Assembly (NCBI GenBank): GCA_900078775.1
Contig: LT549889.1
Span: forward strand, 5,332,001 to 5,396,000
Direction of reading: 5' to 3'
Length of the DNA: 64,000 bases
Origin: Mycolicibacterium aurum
GTDB taxonomy: Bacteria > Actinomycetota > Actinomycetes > Mycobacteriales > Mycobacteriaceae
Shown here: positions 16,580-24,552 of the stretch, one piece after another
Numbering within the stretch: position 1 is the first letter of the stretch
How the letters are laid out: each line of letters starts with the position of its first letter
Translations under genes and position numbers: made by a program
Notes under the pieces: model-generated
What the model was told of the DNA's origin: nothing
Databases searched by the model: none
The model's input: the letters and a program-made list of their open reading frames with translations, nothing else

Positions 16580-18049
16580 ATGGTCGATGTCGCGACACTG
16601 CTGGACGCGGGTGAACTCGCGCTGCGGCCGGTCGTGCTGGCCCGGCCCGATCAGGAGATCCGCTGGGTGGCCACCAGCGAGTTGCCCGACCCGACCCCGT
16701 TCTTCCAGGGCGGTGAACTGTTGCTCACCACCGGGTTGCAGACGGCGTCCTGGACCACCGAGTGGCAGGACTATGTGCAGGCGCTGGTCCGGTCCGGCAC
16801 CGTCGGCGTGGGCTTCGGTACCGGGGTCAACCACGCGACCGTGCCGCGCCGTCTCGTCTCCGCTTGCCGCAGAGCAGGTTTGAACCTGATCGAGGTTCCG
16901 CGCCCGACACCGTTCGTGGCGATCAGCCACCGGGTGTCCCGGCTGTTGATGGAGGAGGACCAGGCCTCGGCGGGGGAGGCGTTGGAGTTCCAGCGCCGGC
17001 TCACCGCGGCCGCGGCCAGGCCGGACGGTGTCCGCGCGGTGCTCACCGCGCTGGCACACGCCCTGCGCGGTGCCGCCGCACTGCTGTCCGGCGACGGTCA
17101 GCTCCTGGCCGGGCCGGCCGGACCCCGCCGCGGCGACCTGGACCTCGCCCGCGTCGCCGCCGAGATCACGGTCCTGCGCGGGCGGAAGAGCCCGTCCTCG
17201 GCGGTGCGGGCCGATCCGGCCGGGCTCACCGTGGTCCAGTCCGTCGGCACCGGCAGCGGCCGGGGCCCGTACCTGGCCGCCCTCGGCCCGCCCCGGTTGA
17301 CGCTGAGCCAGCGCAGCGCGGTGACCACCGGTGTCGCGCTGCTGGGCTTGATCGCCGAACAGGAGCACCAGGCCGAACGGACCCGGCGCACCGTGCGTAG
17401 CCGCGCGGTCGAACTGCTGGTGGCCGGGGATCTCGTCACCGCCGAGATCGTGCTGAGCATCGACGCCAGCGCACCGACCATCCCGGCCCGGCTGCGGATG
17501 GTGCACGCATCCGGGGCCGCGGAGACCTTGCTGGACGCCGTGGCGATGGCCGAGGGCCGGTCGGGGATCTGCGCGGTCCGTGACGACGAGCTCTGGGTGG
17601 CCATCGGGGACACCCGCGCCGACGCGCTGGCCGGGACACTGGCCGAGCTCGGCCTGCTGGTCGGTGTGGGCAGCCCGACGACGGCCGGGCAGGCGGCCGA
17701 GAGCCACCGCACCGCCGAGATCGCACTGGCCCAAGCCAATTCCGCCTCCCCGCTGGTCGGGTGGGACGATCTGGTGCGACGTGGCCCGCTGGGGCTCATC
17801 GATCCGCAGGGGGCGGCCCGGTTCGCGACGGCCCTGCTCGGTGAGCTGACCGGGGAGCAGCTCGCCACGTTGCGCAGCTTTCTGGCCCACCACGGAGCGC
17901 AGCTGAAGGTGAGTACGGCACTGGGGATCCACCGCAACACGCTGCGCAAGCGGCTGGCCGCCATCGAGGCGAAACTGGACGGCTCCCTGGATGATCCGCA
18001 GCTACGGGTGAACGCATGGGTCGCATTGCAGGCGCTGCCCGCGAGCTGA
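16580..18049 (+). CDS. PucR-family transcriptional regulator of GABA catabolism
   Basis: A 489-residue regulator with the PucR layout: N-terminal purine-catabolism-type sensor domain (about residues 5-120, TPFFQGGELLLTTGL), a GGDEF-like middle domain, and a C-terminal PucR helix-turn-helix (TALGIHRNTLRKRLAAIE, about 450-475). Such proteins usually activate adjacent amine or purine catabolic genes, including gabT/gabD in other bacteria. ATG 16580 is chosen. GTG at 16562 would add six residues but sits inside the putative operator. It is convergent with the molybdopterin oxidoreductase, ending five bases from it. Confidence 0.85.
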   Translation: MVDVATLLDAGELALRPVVLARPDQEIRWVATSELPDPTPFFQGGELLLTTGLQTASWTTEWQDYVQALVRSGTVGVGFGTGVNHATVPRRLVSACRRAGLNLIEVPRPTPFVAISHRVSRLLMEEDQASAGEALEFQRRLTAAAARPDGVRAVLTALAHALRGAAALLSGDGQLLAGPAGPRRGDLDLARVAAEITVLRGRKSPSSAVRADPAGLTVVQSVGTGSGRGPYLAALGPPRLTLSQRSAVTTGVALLGLIAEQEHQAERTRRTVRSRAVELLVAGDLVTAEIVLSIDASAPTIPARLRMVHASGAAETLLDAVAMAEGRSGICAVRDDELWVAIGDTRADALAGTLAELGLLVGVGSPTTAGQAAESHRTAEIALAQANSASPLVGWDDLVRRGPLGLIDPQGAARFATALLGELTGEQLATLRSFLAHHGAQLKVSTALGIHRNTLRKRLAAIEAKLDGSLDDPQLRVNAWVALQALPAS

Positions 18050-18054
18050 CCGGC

Positions 18055-20274
18055 TCAGGTGGTGGCCAGGTCGGCGGCACCGGTCACGGCCGCCGGGACG
18101 GGCGTGACCGCTTCGAGTCGGACCGCCACCCCGTTGAGCACCGACATGCCCGCCAGCGCCTCGAGATCCTCGGGCCGGCTGGAGGTCAGCTCGTTGACGT
18201 TGACCCCCGGATTCGCGTTGGCCAGCCGCCAACCACCCCCGCGGTGCCCCCACCCCTGCGGGATGGCGATGGTGCCGGCGCCGACCTCGTCCGTCACGGT
18301 CACCTCCAACTCGATCGCGCCGATCGTCGACACCACCCGCGCCCGCGACCCGTCGGTGACACCGGCGGCCTCGGCATCGGCGGGGTTGACCCGCGCGCGT
18401 TGCCTGCGGTTGCCCTTCATCAGCGTGGGGCTGTTGTGCATCCAGCTGTTCTGTGACCGGAGTTCCCGAATCCCGATGGCGGACAACGGGAAATCGACAG
18501 ACGGGGCGGGTGCGGAACCGAGCCTGCGGATCTCGGCGCGGATCTCGGTCGGGTCCAGGCGCACCTTGCCGTCGCTGTGCGCCACCACCTCGGCGAGCAC
18601 ACCGTGCGGTGCATGCTCGGCCAGCACGATGCCGTGCGGATGCGCGCGCAGTTTGCGTGGGTTCAGCCCACCCCGGCGCAGCCCGAAACGGTCCCCGTAG
18701 GGGCCGACACGCAGCAGCATGTTCATCATCGTGCGCGGGGTGATCCGCAGCCCGAGGCGTTCCAGCCCGCGCAACAACGGATTGAGCCGCTGCATGGGCC
18801 CGGTCGCGAACAGGGACAGACCCATCCGGGCGGCCAACTCCTCGAACACCTCCCACTCCGGCCGGGCCTGGCCGTAGGGCGCCACCACCGGTTCGGCGGC
18901 CTGCAGGAACACCGTCGGGCAGCAGGCCGCGTAGGCCATCGGCAGATCATCGCGCTCCAGGAACGTGGTGCCCGGCAGGATGTAGTCGGCGTACCGGTTG
19001 GTCTCGTTGACGTAGAGGTCCAGCGAGACCAGCAGATCCAGTCGGGGCAGTGCGGCCTCCAAGGCGGCGCTGTTGGGCACCGACAGCACCGGATTGCCGG
19101 CGAAGACGAACAGCGCCCGCAACTGCCCCGCTCCGGCGGTGCTGATCTCATCGGCCATCAGCGCCGCCGGGAAGGTACCGAAAACGTCCGGGAAACCACC
19201 GATCCGGGAGGTTTTGGTGTTGTAGCTGAACGCACCGGAGCGCTCGCCGAAGTCCTCGACCGGGATCACCTGATGTGACATCAACGCGCCCCCGGGCCGG
19301 TCCAGGTTCCCGGTCACCACATTCAGCGCGTCGATGAGGAAGCTGACCAGGGTGCCGTGGTGGCCCAGGCAGGCACCGGTGCGTCCGTAGGCCACCGCCG
19401 TCGGCGACGTCGCGAAATCGTGGGCCAGGGCGCGGACGGCCGGCGCGTCGATGCCGGTGCGGGCCGCGGTCTCCTCCGGCGGAAACGGCGCGCACAGCGC
19501 GCGCAGGGTATCGATGCCGGTGGCCTGCGCGGCGATGGCCGCCCGGTCCTCCAGCCCGTCGGCGAACACCACGTGCAACAGCGAAAGCATCAGCCAGGCA
19601 TCCGAATCCGGGCGCACCGGCAGGTGTTCATAGGTGGCGGCGGTCTCGGTGCGGCGGGGGTCGGCCACCACCACGCGGCCGCCGCGCTTCACGATGCCGG
19701 CCAGATCGTCGCGCACCCGGGGCGCCCGCAGGGCACTGCCGTGCGATACCAGCGGATTGGCCCCGAGCATGAACAGGAAGTCGGTGCGTGGCAGATCGGG
19801 GAACGGGATCTGGGTGGCCGCACCGTAGAGCAGCCGGCTGGCCACGTACCGGCTGTTGATGTCCTGGGAGCCGGCCGAATACAGGTGCCCGGCGCCGATC
19901 CGCTTCATGAACAGACCCGACCACAGGCTGGCGGCGTACCCGAACGCCGACGGATTGCCGTAATACTCGCCGACCGCGCCGCCGCCGTGTTCGGCGAGCA
20001 CATCCTGCAGCCGGGCCGCGATATCGTCGAGGGCCTCGTCCCAGCTGACTTCGGCGAAGCTGCCGTCGGGTTGTCTGCGCAACGGGGTGAGCACCCGGTC
20101 CGGATCGTTCTGCACATCGGTGAAGGCGATGCCCTTGGGGCAGGCCCGGCCCTGGGACAGCGGGTGGTCCTTGTCGGGGCGCAGCGACTGCAGCCGGCCG
20201 TCCTCGACGGTGGCGATCAGCCCGCACAGGGGTTCGCAGATCCGGCAGTAGGTGACTTTCTGCTCGGTGCTCAC
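18055..20274 (-). CDS. Molybdopterin oxidoreductase with N-terminal [4Fe-4S] cluster
   Basis: A 739-residue DMSO-reductase-family enzyme carrying bis-MGD and one iron-sulfur cluster. The cluster ligands are C10, C13, C17 and C45 (C-x2-C-x3-C-x27-C). The MGD-binding domains follow (LGANPLVSHGSAL, VVADPRRTETA), and a C-terminal molydopterin-dinucleotide-binding beta domain carries RVNPADAEAAGV and PQGWGHRGGG. No twin-arginine signal is visible, so it is cytoplasmic. It is annotated variously as formate dehydrogenase- or nitrate reductase-like; the substrate cannot be deduced. No electron-transfer subunit is adjacent. ATG 20274 is the only reasonable start. Confidence 0.85.
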   Translation of the reverse strand: MSTEQKVTYCRICEPLCGLIATVEDGRLQSLRPDKDHPLSQGRACPKGIAFTDVQNDPDRVLTPLRRQPDGSFAEVSWDEALDDIAARLQDVLAEHGGGAVGEYYGNPSAFGYAASLWSGLFMKRIGAGHLYSAGSQDINSRYVASRLLYGAATQIPFPDLPRTDFLFMLGANPLVSHGSALRAPRVRDDLAGIVKRGGRVVVADPRRTETAATYEHLPVRPDSDAWLMLSLLHVVFADGLEDRAAIAAQATGIDTLRALCAPFPPEETAARTGIDAPAVRALAHDFATSPTAVAYGRTGACLGHHGTLVSFLIDALNVVTGNLDRPGGALMSHQVIPVEDFGERSGAFSYNTKTSRIGGFPDVFGTFPAALMADEISTAGAGQLRALFVFAGNPVLSVPNSAALEAALPRLDLLVSLDLYVNETNRYADYILPGTTFLERDDLPMAYAACCPTVFLQAAEPVVAPYGQARPEWEVFEELAARMGLSLFATGPMQRLNPLLRGLERLGLRITPRTMMNMLLRVGPYGDRFGLRRGGLNPRKLRAHPHGIVLAEHAPHGVLAEVVAHSDGKVRLDPTEIRAEIRRLGSAPAPSVDFPLSAIGIRELRSQNSWMHNSPTLMKGNRRQRARVNPADAEAAGVTDGSRARVVSTIGAIELEVTVTDEVGAGTIAIPQGWGHRGGGWRLANANPGVNVNELTSSRPEDLEALAGMSVLNGVAVRLEAVTPVPAAVTGAADLATT

Positions 20275-20355
20275 GGCGGCCCCTTCGTCACGACAATGTG
20301 GTGGGGCCCACAGTAAGGCCGACGGTAGCCGTGGGGCAATATCGGCGTCGCCGGA

Positions 20356-20955
20356 TCACGAGAATGCCATCCACCCGGCCAGCGCGATCATGATCACCGC
20401 GATGGCGCCGTCGAGTACCCGCCAGGTGGACGGGCTGGCGAACAGGCCGGCCAGCTTGCGGGCACCCAGGCCCAGGCCGGTGAACCACAGTGCACTCGCC
20501 GCCACCGCCCCGGCGCCGAAAAGCCAACGTTGCTCGTTATGTTCGTTGGCCAGCGAACCCAATAGCACGACGGTGTCCAGATAGACGTGCGGATTCAGCC
20601 AGGTCATCGCCGCCGCGGTGAGCAGCACCTCGATCAGTCGGGCGGGTGTCTCCTCCGACGGGGTGAGGCTGCCCGGGTTCAGCGCGCGGCGGGCGGCCAG
20701 CACCCCGTAGCCGAACAGGAAGGCCGCGCCACCGATCTTGGCGACCGTCACCGCGCTGGGGTGGGCGGTGATCAGCGCCCCGACCCCGGCAATGCCCGCG
20801 GCGATCAGGATCAGGTCGGACACCGTGCACAGCGCGATCACCGGCACCACATGTTCACCGCGGATGCCCTGGCGCAGCACGAACGCGTTCTGCGCGCCGA
20901 TCGCGGCGATCAGGGCCAGGGTGGTGAGGAATCCGAGGAACACCGGCGATGCCAT
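20356..20955 (-). CDS. LysE/ArgO-family amino acid exporter
   Basis: A 199-residue membrane protein with about six helices. The N-terminus MASPVFLGFLTTLALIAAIG followed by AQNAFVLRQG is the LysE signature, and MTWLNPHVYLDT in the middle carries the conserved N-P-H-x-Y motif. It is expected to export basic amino acids such as lysine or arginine. ATG 20955 is preferred over a GTG seven codons upstream. The usual divergent lysG/argP regulator is missing; a GGDEF protein gene lies upstream instead. Confidence 0.85.
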   Translation of the reverse strand: MASPVFLGFLTTLALIAAIGAQNAFVLRQGIRGEHVVPVIALCTVSDLILIAAGIAGVGALITAHPSAVTVAKIGGAAFLFGYGVLAARRALNPGSLTPSEETPARLIEVLLTAAAMTWLNPHVYLDTVVLLGSLANEHNEQRWLFGAGAVAASALWFTGLGLGARKLAGLFASPSTWRVLDGAIAVIMIALAGWMAFS

Positions 20956-20993
20956 GCCGCCCACGCTAGGAGCCACCGGTGGGCAAGTACAGC

Positions 20994-21005
20994 TAAGGAA
21001 TCTTA
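20994..21005. promoter_or_regulatory. Short AT-rich inverted repeat upstream of the exporter
   Basis: TAAG-GAAT-CTTA lies 39 bases upstream of the exporter start in an unusually AT-rich gap (20976-21022). Arms of this kind with a T-N-A outer pattern can be LysR-type sites. With only four-base arms and no regulator nearby, the assignment is weak. Confidence 0.2.
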
Positions 21006-21022
21006 ACTATCATTAGCACAAC

Positions 21023-22141
21023 TTATTCAGGAGTATCGCCGGCGCCGGCGCGTTCCGGGGTCTCGGGCAGGTAGACGATGCGGTACTGATTGCCGCCCTT
21101 GCTGCGGGCCTCGGTCATGGCGTTCTCCGCGACGTCCAACAGGGCGGCGGTCAGCTCGGTGGGGGACATCGACGTCAGCGGCGACAGCGGAGTGACGACG
21201 ACCCCGATGCTCGCGGTCAGTTCGTGGGCCACCGACCGCACCCCGGAACTGATCCGGTCGCACAACGGGTCGGGGTCCGGGGTGTTGAAGACATCGGCCA
21301 ACAGGAACCGCGAGTCCGGTAGGTGTGCGATCACATTGTCACGGCGGGCCTTGTCCCGCAGCATCTGCCCGATCAGCACCCGGAGTTGGCGGGCCCGGCC
21401 CGGTCCGGCCAACTCGACGACGGCACCGAAACTGTCCAGATCGATCAGGGCGAACACCAGGAAGCGGTCATCGGTGCGACCGCGGGCGGCGATGGTGATG
21501 CCCAGTCCGTCCTCGAAGCCCTCCCGGCTCAGCAGGCCGGTGATCGGTTCGATCTCCCCGGTGAACATGTCCGCATCGATGAGTCCGATCAGCGCCCGCG
21601 CCACGAAGGTGGTGAAGGCGATGCACAGGGCGATCAACATGCCGAGTCCGGTCGCCAGCGCCACGTCGAATGCGGCGACCCGAAATGCACAGACGATGAT
21701 GACGCCGAAGGCTGACGTCAGGACGAAGATGAGGTGCCGTCCACCGTGGAAGACCGTCGCGTAGGTGGCCACCACGGTGAACACCGCGGCACTCATGAGG
21801 CCGAGCAGGGGCCGGGGGAAGAGCAGGCACATGGTCACCGCGAGCAGCGTCCCGAAGACCACACAGCACGTCGACTGAAACCTGGTCGGCCAAGATCCGC
21901 GCATCCAGAGTGATCCCAGCAAAACGCTGACGAGGGTGACGCCTACCCCGGTCGTGCGCAGCGCCCACTGGTCGGAACCGGTCGCGCCGAACATGATCAG
22001 GGCCGGGGTTATGCCGCCCAGGGTCAGCCAGGCGGTGATGAAACGGGAGGTCGCGACGCGGGCGCCGCGGGCGTCGAGCCGCGAGGTCATCCAGTGGTAG
22101 TGGTCGGGATGGCGCGGGTCCTGCCAGCTAGGGGCCGTCAT
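21023..22141 (-). CDS. Membrane protein with degenerate GGDEF domain
   Basis: A 372-residue protein of the same family as the cyclase at 6148: an N-terminal W-x5-P-D-H-Y segment, about six transmembrane helices, then a GGDEF fold recognised by GEIEPITGLLSREGFEDG, ALIDLDSFGAV and ENAMTEARSKGGN. The catalytic GG(D/E)EF position reads LPDSRF, so diguanylate cyclase activity is very unlikely. It may act as a GTP sensor or a dimerisation partner. ATG 22141 is used; GTG 22159 would add six residues. It is divergent from the ERG2-like gene. Confidence 0.75.
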   Translation of the reverse strand: MTAPSWQDPRHPDHYHWMTSRLDARGARVATSRFITAWLTLGGITPALIMFGATGSDQWALRTTGVGVTLVSVLLGSLWMRGSWPTRFQSTCCVVFGTLLAVTMCLLFPRPLLGLMSAAVFTVVATYATVFHGGRHLIFVLTSAFGVIIVCAFRVAAFDVALATGLGMLIALCIAFTTFVARALIGLIDADMFTGEIEPITGLLSREGFEDGLGITIAARGRTDDRFLVFALIDLDSFGAVVELAGPGRARQLRVLIGQMLRDKARRDNVIAHLPDSRFLLADVFNTPDPDPLCDRISSGVRSVAHELTASIGVVVTPLSPLTSMSPTELTAALLDVAENAMTEARSKGGNQYRIVYLPETPERAGAGDTPE

Positions 22142-22250
22142 GGTGAACGGCGTGGACACGGCATGGCAACGTCCACCCCCCTTTGCTGCGGACGTGGCAC
22201 AGCCTAGTCGGGGCGCGGGGCCTTCGCTCCCGAAACGGGGCCCGTGGCCC

Positions 22251-22263
22251 TAGAGTCCGGGGA
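22251..22263 (+). promoter_or_regulatory. -10 element giving a leaderless start
   Basis: TAGAGT (22251-22256) matches the mycobacterial TANNNT -10. It is followed by exactly six bases before the A of ATG 22263, so transcription would begin at the start codon. No Shine-Dalgarno sequence is needed for this gene. Confidence 0.45.
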
Positions 22264-22843
22264 TGAGCTACCGGATCGAACCGGGCGTCCTGGCCGATAT
22301 CGCGAGCCGGATTGCCGCCGAGCAGCCCGGCAGCGGTGTGCTCGTCGGCCGCGCGCACGAACTGCTGAACGAGGCCTATCCGGAGCTCATCGACCGGTCG
22401 CCGGGACGCTGGGTCGGCAGCAAGGCCGGCGGTGTCCTCGGTAAGGTCCGGTTCCTCTACTTCAGTCCGCGCGAATACCTCGTGCTGTTCGGATCACCCA
22501 CGGGCACACAGGGATTCTCGGGCCGCTACAAGCATGTCGACATCCACAAGTACCTGCTCGCCGGCCGCATCGACTCCTACGATCTGGACGCCGACGACAC
22601 CGAACCGCTGCCGCCGCTGATGCCGGGCCAGGGCACCTGCCTGGCGCGGGGCCATGCCCGGGGGCTGACCATCCACCCCGGGTCCTGGCATATCGAATAC
22701 GGGCGCGGGCGGTGGCCAGCACGCTGCCGTTCGCGATGGTGGACACCCTGCTGGTGTCGCTGGAATTCGAGTCGGTGCGCAAATCGAGCGTCGAATTCGG
22801 CAGGCTGGTCCGCTCCCGCCTGCGCCGCAGGCGGGAGCGATGA
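22263..22843 (+). pseudogene. ERG2 / sigma-1-receptor-like protein, single frameshift
   Basis: The first 149 codons encode a protein resembling fungal C-8 sterol isomerase ERG2 and the sigma-1 receptor: EYLVLFGSPTGTQGFSGRYK, the HVDIHKYLLAG segment and WHIEYGRG. The two carboxylates required in that family appear as D93 and E145. After EYGRG the frame breaks. Adding one G at 22711-22712 restores VASTLPFAMVDTLLVSLEF, matching the family C-terminal helix, and a total of about 193 residues ending at TGA 22841. The N-terminal membrane anchor of the eukaryotic proteins is absent. The family is mainly eukaryotic, and bacterial members are uncommon. Without the repair the product is 211 residues with an unrelated tail. 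Confidence 0.7.
22811..22839. terminator. 29-base near-perfect palindrome between convergent genes
   Basis: CGCTCCCGCCTGCG, one C, then its exact reverse complement. In RNA this would form a very strong GC hairpin. It sits at the very end of the ERG2-like gene, a few bases before the stop of the convergent SDR gene. It is a likely bidirectional terminator, although no T tract follows. Confidence 0.5.
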
Positions 22844-22846
22844 TCC

Positions 22847-23686
22847 CTACTTGAGCATGCTGCCGGCATCCACGGTCACCGGCAGACCGGTGACGTAGCG
22901 CGCCTCGTCGGAAGACAGGAACAGCACGGCATTACTGATGTCGACGGGCTCCACCCAGCCGATGGGCAGCACGTGCATTAGCTGCGCGACGATCGCCATA
23001 TCGTCGGGTCCCGGGTTCTCCAGATCGGGACGGAACAGCTTCATCGTGCCCTCGTTCATGAACATCGGGGTGTTCACGTTGGTCGGGCAGACGGCGTTGA
23101 CCCGGATCGAATGCTGGCCCAGTTCCACCGCGAACGTGCGCATCAGGCCGATGACGCCGTGCTTGGCGGCGATGTAGTGGCCGGTGTTCGGGTAGGCCTT
23201 CAGGCCGCCGACCGAGCTGGTGAGCACGATCGATCCGCCGTTGCCGCCGGAGATCAGGTGCGGGACAGCGGCTTTCACCGACTTCCATACCCCGGAGAGG
23301 TTGATGCCGATCATGGTGTCCCAGTCTTCTTCGCTGGTCTTGTCCAGCGTTTCGCCACCGTTGCCGATGCCGGCGTTGGCCACGATGATGTCGAGCCGGC
23401 CGAGTTGCTCGACGCCGCTGTCCACGGCGGCCTTGAGTGCGTCGAAGTCGCGGACGTCGACCTCGGCGGTGACGATCCGGCGGTTCAGGCCCTTCACCAG
23501 ATCGGCGGTCTGGGCCAGGTCGTCGGGTGTCGCCGTCGGGATCAGATCGTTGTCGGTGATCGGGCGGCAGATGTCCACCGCGATGATGTCGGCGCCCTCC
23601 TCGGCCAACCGCACTGCATGACTGCGCCCTTGGCCGCGCGCAGCACCGGTGACGAAAGCAACCTTGCCCTCGACTCTTCCAGCCAT
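22847..23686 (-). CDS. Mycofactocin-coupled SDR family oxidoreductase
   Basis: A 279-residue classical short-chain dehydrogenase with the Rossmann motif TGAARGQGRSHAV, NAG motif VANAGIG, and catalytic S-Y-K (LTSSVGG, GHYIAAKHG). The G-Q-G-R-S-H motif and the insertion after VDIC are features of the mycofactocin-associated (carveol dehydrogenase-like) subgroup, in which NAD(H) stays bound and electrons pass to mycofactocin. The start ATG 23686 has GAGGTGG before it. A TGATCGATCGATCA palindrome lies 65 bases upstream, matching one in front of the P450, so both appear to be controlled by the TetR at 23841. Confidence 0.88.
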   Translation of the reverse strand: MAGRVEGKVAFVTGAARGQGRSHAVRLAEEGADIIAVDICRPITDNDLIPTATPDDLAQTADLVKGLNRRIVTAEVDVRDFDALKAAVDSGVEQLGRLDIIVANAGIGNGGETLDKTSEEDWDTMIGINLSGVWKSVKAAVPHLISGGNGGSIVLTSSVGGLKAYPNTGHYIAAKHGVIGLMRTFAVELGQHSIRVNAVCPTNVNTPMFMNEGTMKLFRPDLENPGPDDMAIVAQLMHVLPIGWVEPVDISNAVLFLSSDEARYVTGLPVTVDAGSMLK

Positions 23687-23750
23687 GTGTCCACCTCGAT
23701 GTCGGGCCGCCTGAGTGCTCGAGGGCGGCGCGGGAATTGGGTCAAAAATT

Positions 23751-23764
23751 TGATCGATCGATCA
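23751..23764. promoter_or_regulatory. TetR operator, SDR side (TGATCGATCGATCA)
   Basis: A perfect 14-base palindrome 65 bases upstream of the SDR start. The same sequence with one substitution occurs at 24494-24507 between the TetR gene and the P450. The two copies flank the TetR gene, which supports their role as its binding sites. Confidence 0.6.
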
Positions 23765-23840
23765 GGAACATTGGCAGTGATCGGTGCTGCTGTCAACCGT
23801 CCGTCGTGCCGGAGTGCTTGGCGCGCGGGCGTCGGATGGG

Positions 23841-24419
23841 TCAGGCGGTGAAGGTGTCGAGCAGTCTGTCGACCAGGGCGCGCAGCTCGTCGTGGCCGAG
23901 CGTGACACCGACCGCGTCCTCATTGCACAGGCTGCGCGCGGTCTGCGCGATGAGCATCGACACCGCGACCGGCGGGTACTTCTGCACGTCGATGCCCCGG
24001 GCGCGCAGGGCCACCGCGACCGCGGCGGTCTCGATGTCGCGGACCCGCTCGGCGTAGCCGCGCAACTCGGCGCGGATCGCCTTGCGGTGATTGGCCAGCG
24101 CCATGAACTCGGTGTTCAGCGCGGTGCGGCCGGAGTCGCTGTTGATGAGCCAGAGGGTGCGCAACGGGTCGTCATCGGTCAGCGCGGTGCGCATCCGCTC
24201 CAGTGACGCGTCGGCGCCGGCGCGCAACACCTCGACGAACAGGTCGTCCATCGTCGGGAAGTAGTAGTAGACCAACGCCTGTTTGACGCCGGCCTCGGCC
24301 GCCACCCGGCGCGAGGTCGCCGCCGCGTACCCCTCGTCGCGCATGAGTTTGGCGGTCGCCTCGATGAGTCGGTGGCGGGCGCCGGTGTCGGCCTGCTTCA
24401 CCTTGCGCGGTGCGGCCAT
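23841..24419 (-). CDS. TetR/AcrR family transcriptional regulator
   Basis: A 192-residue repressor. The N-terminal helix-turn-helix is ATSRRVAAEAGVKQALVYYYF (about residues 34-54), followed by an all-helical ligand-binding domain. It lies between the SDR (same strand, downstream) and the P450 (divergent). Matching palindromes precede the P450 and the SDR, so it probably represses both and responds to their substrate or product. ATG 24419 is the start. Confidence 0.85.
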   Translation of the reverse strand: MAAPRKVKQADTGARHRLIEATAKLMRDEGYAAATSRRVAAEAGVKQALVYYYFPTMDDLFVEVLRAGADASLERMRTALTDDDPLRTLWLINSDSGRTALNTEFMALANHRKAIRAELRGYAERVRDIETAAVAVALRARGIDVQKYPPVAVSMLIAQTARSLCNEDAVGVTLGHDELRALVDRLLDTFTA

Positions 24420-24493
24420 TCAGCGGTCCTGAACGGGCGGGTTGCTTGACCGCCGATTGAGGCCCGTGATAAGCATGGCGCATTCTAACAGTT

Positions 24494-24507
24494 TGATCGA
24501 TCGACCA
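24494..24507. promoter_or_regulatory. TetR operator, P450 side (TGATCGATCGACCA)
   Basis: Thirteen of 14 bases match the palindrome at 23751-23764. It lies 75 bases from the TetR start and 46 bases before the P450 start, in the divergent promoter region. A further half-site, TTGATCGAG, follows at about 24512. Confidence 0.6.
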
Positions 24508-24552
24508 GTTATTGATCGAGCGCCGACACTGCTGCCGAAGGAAATCGCCGCC

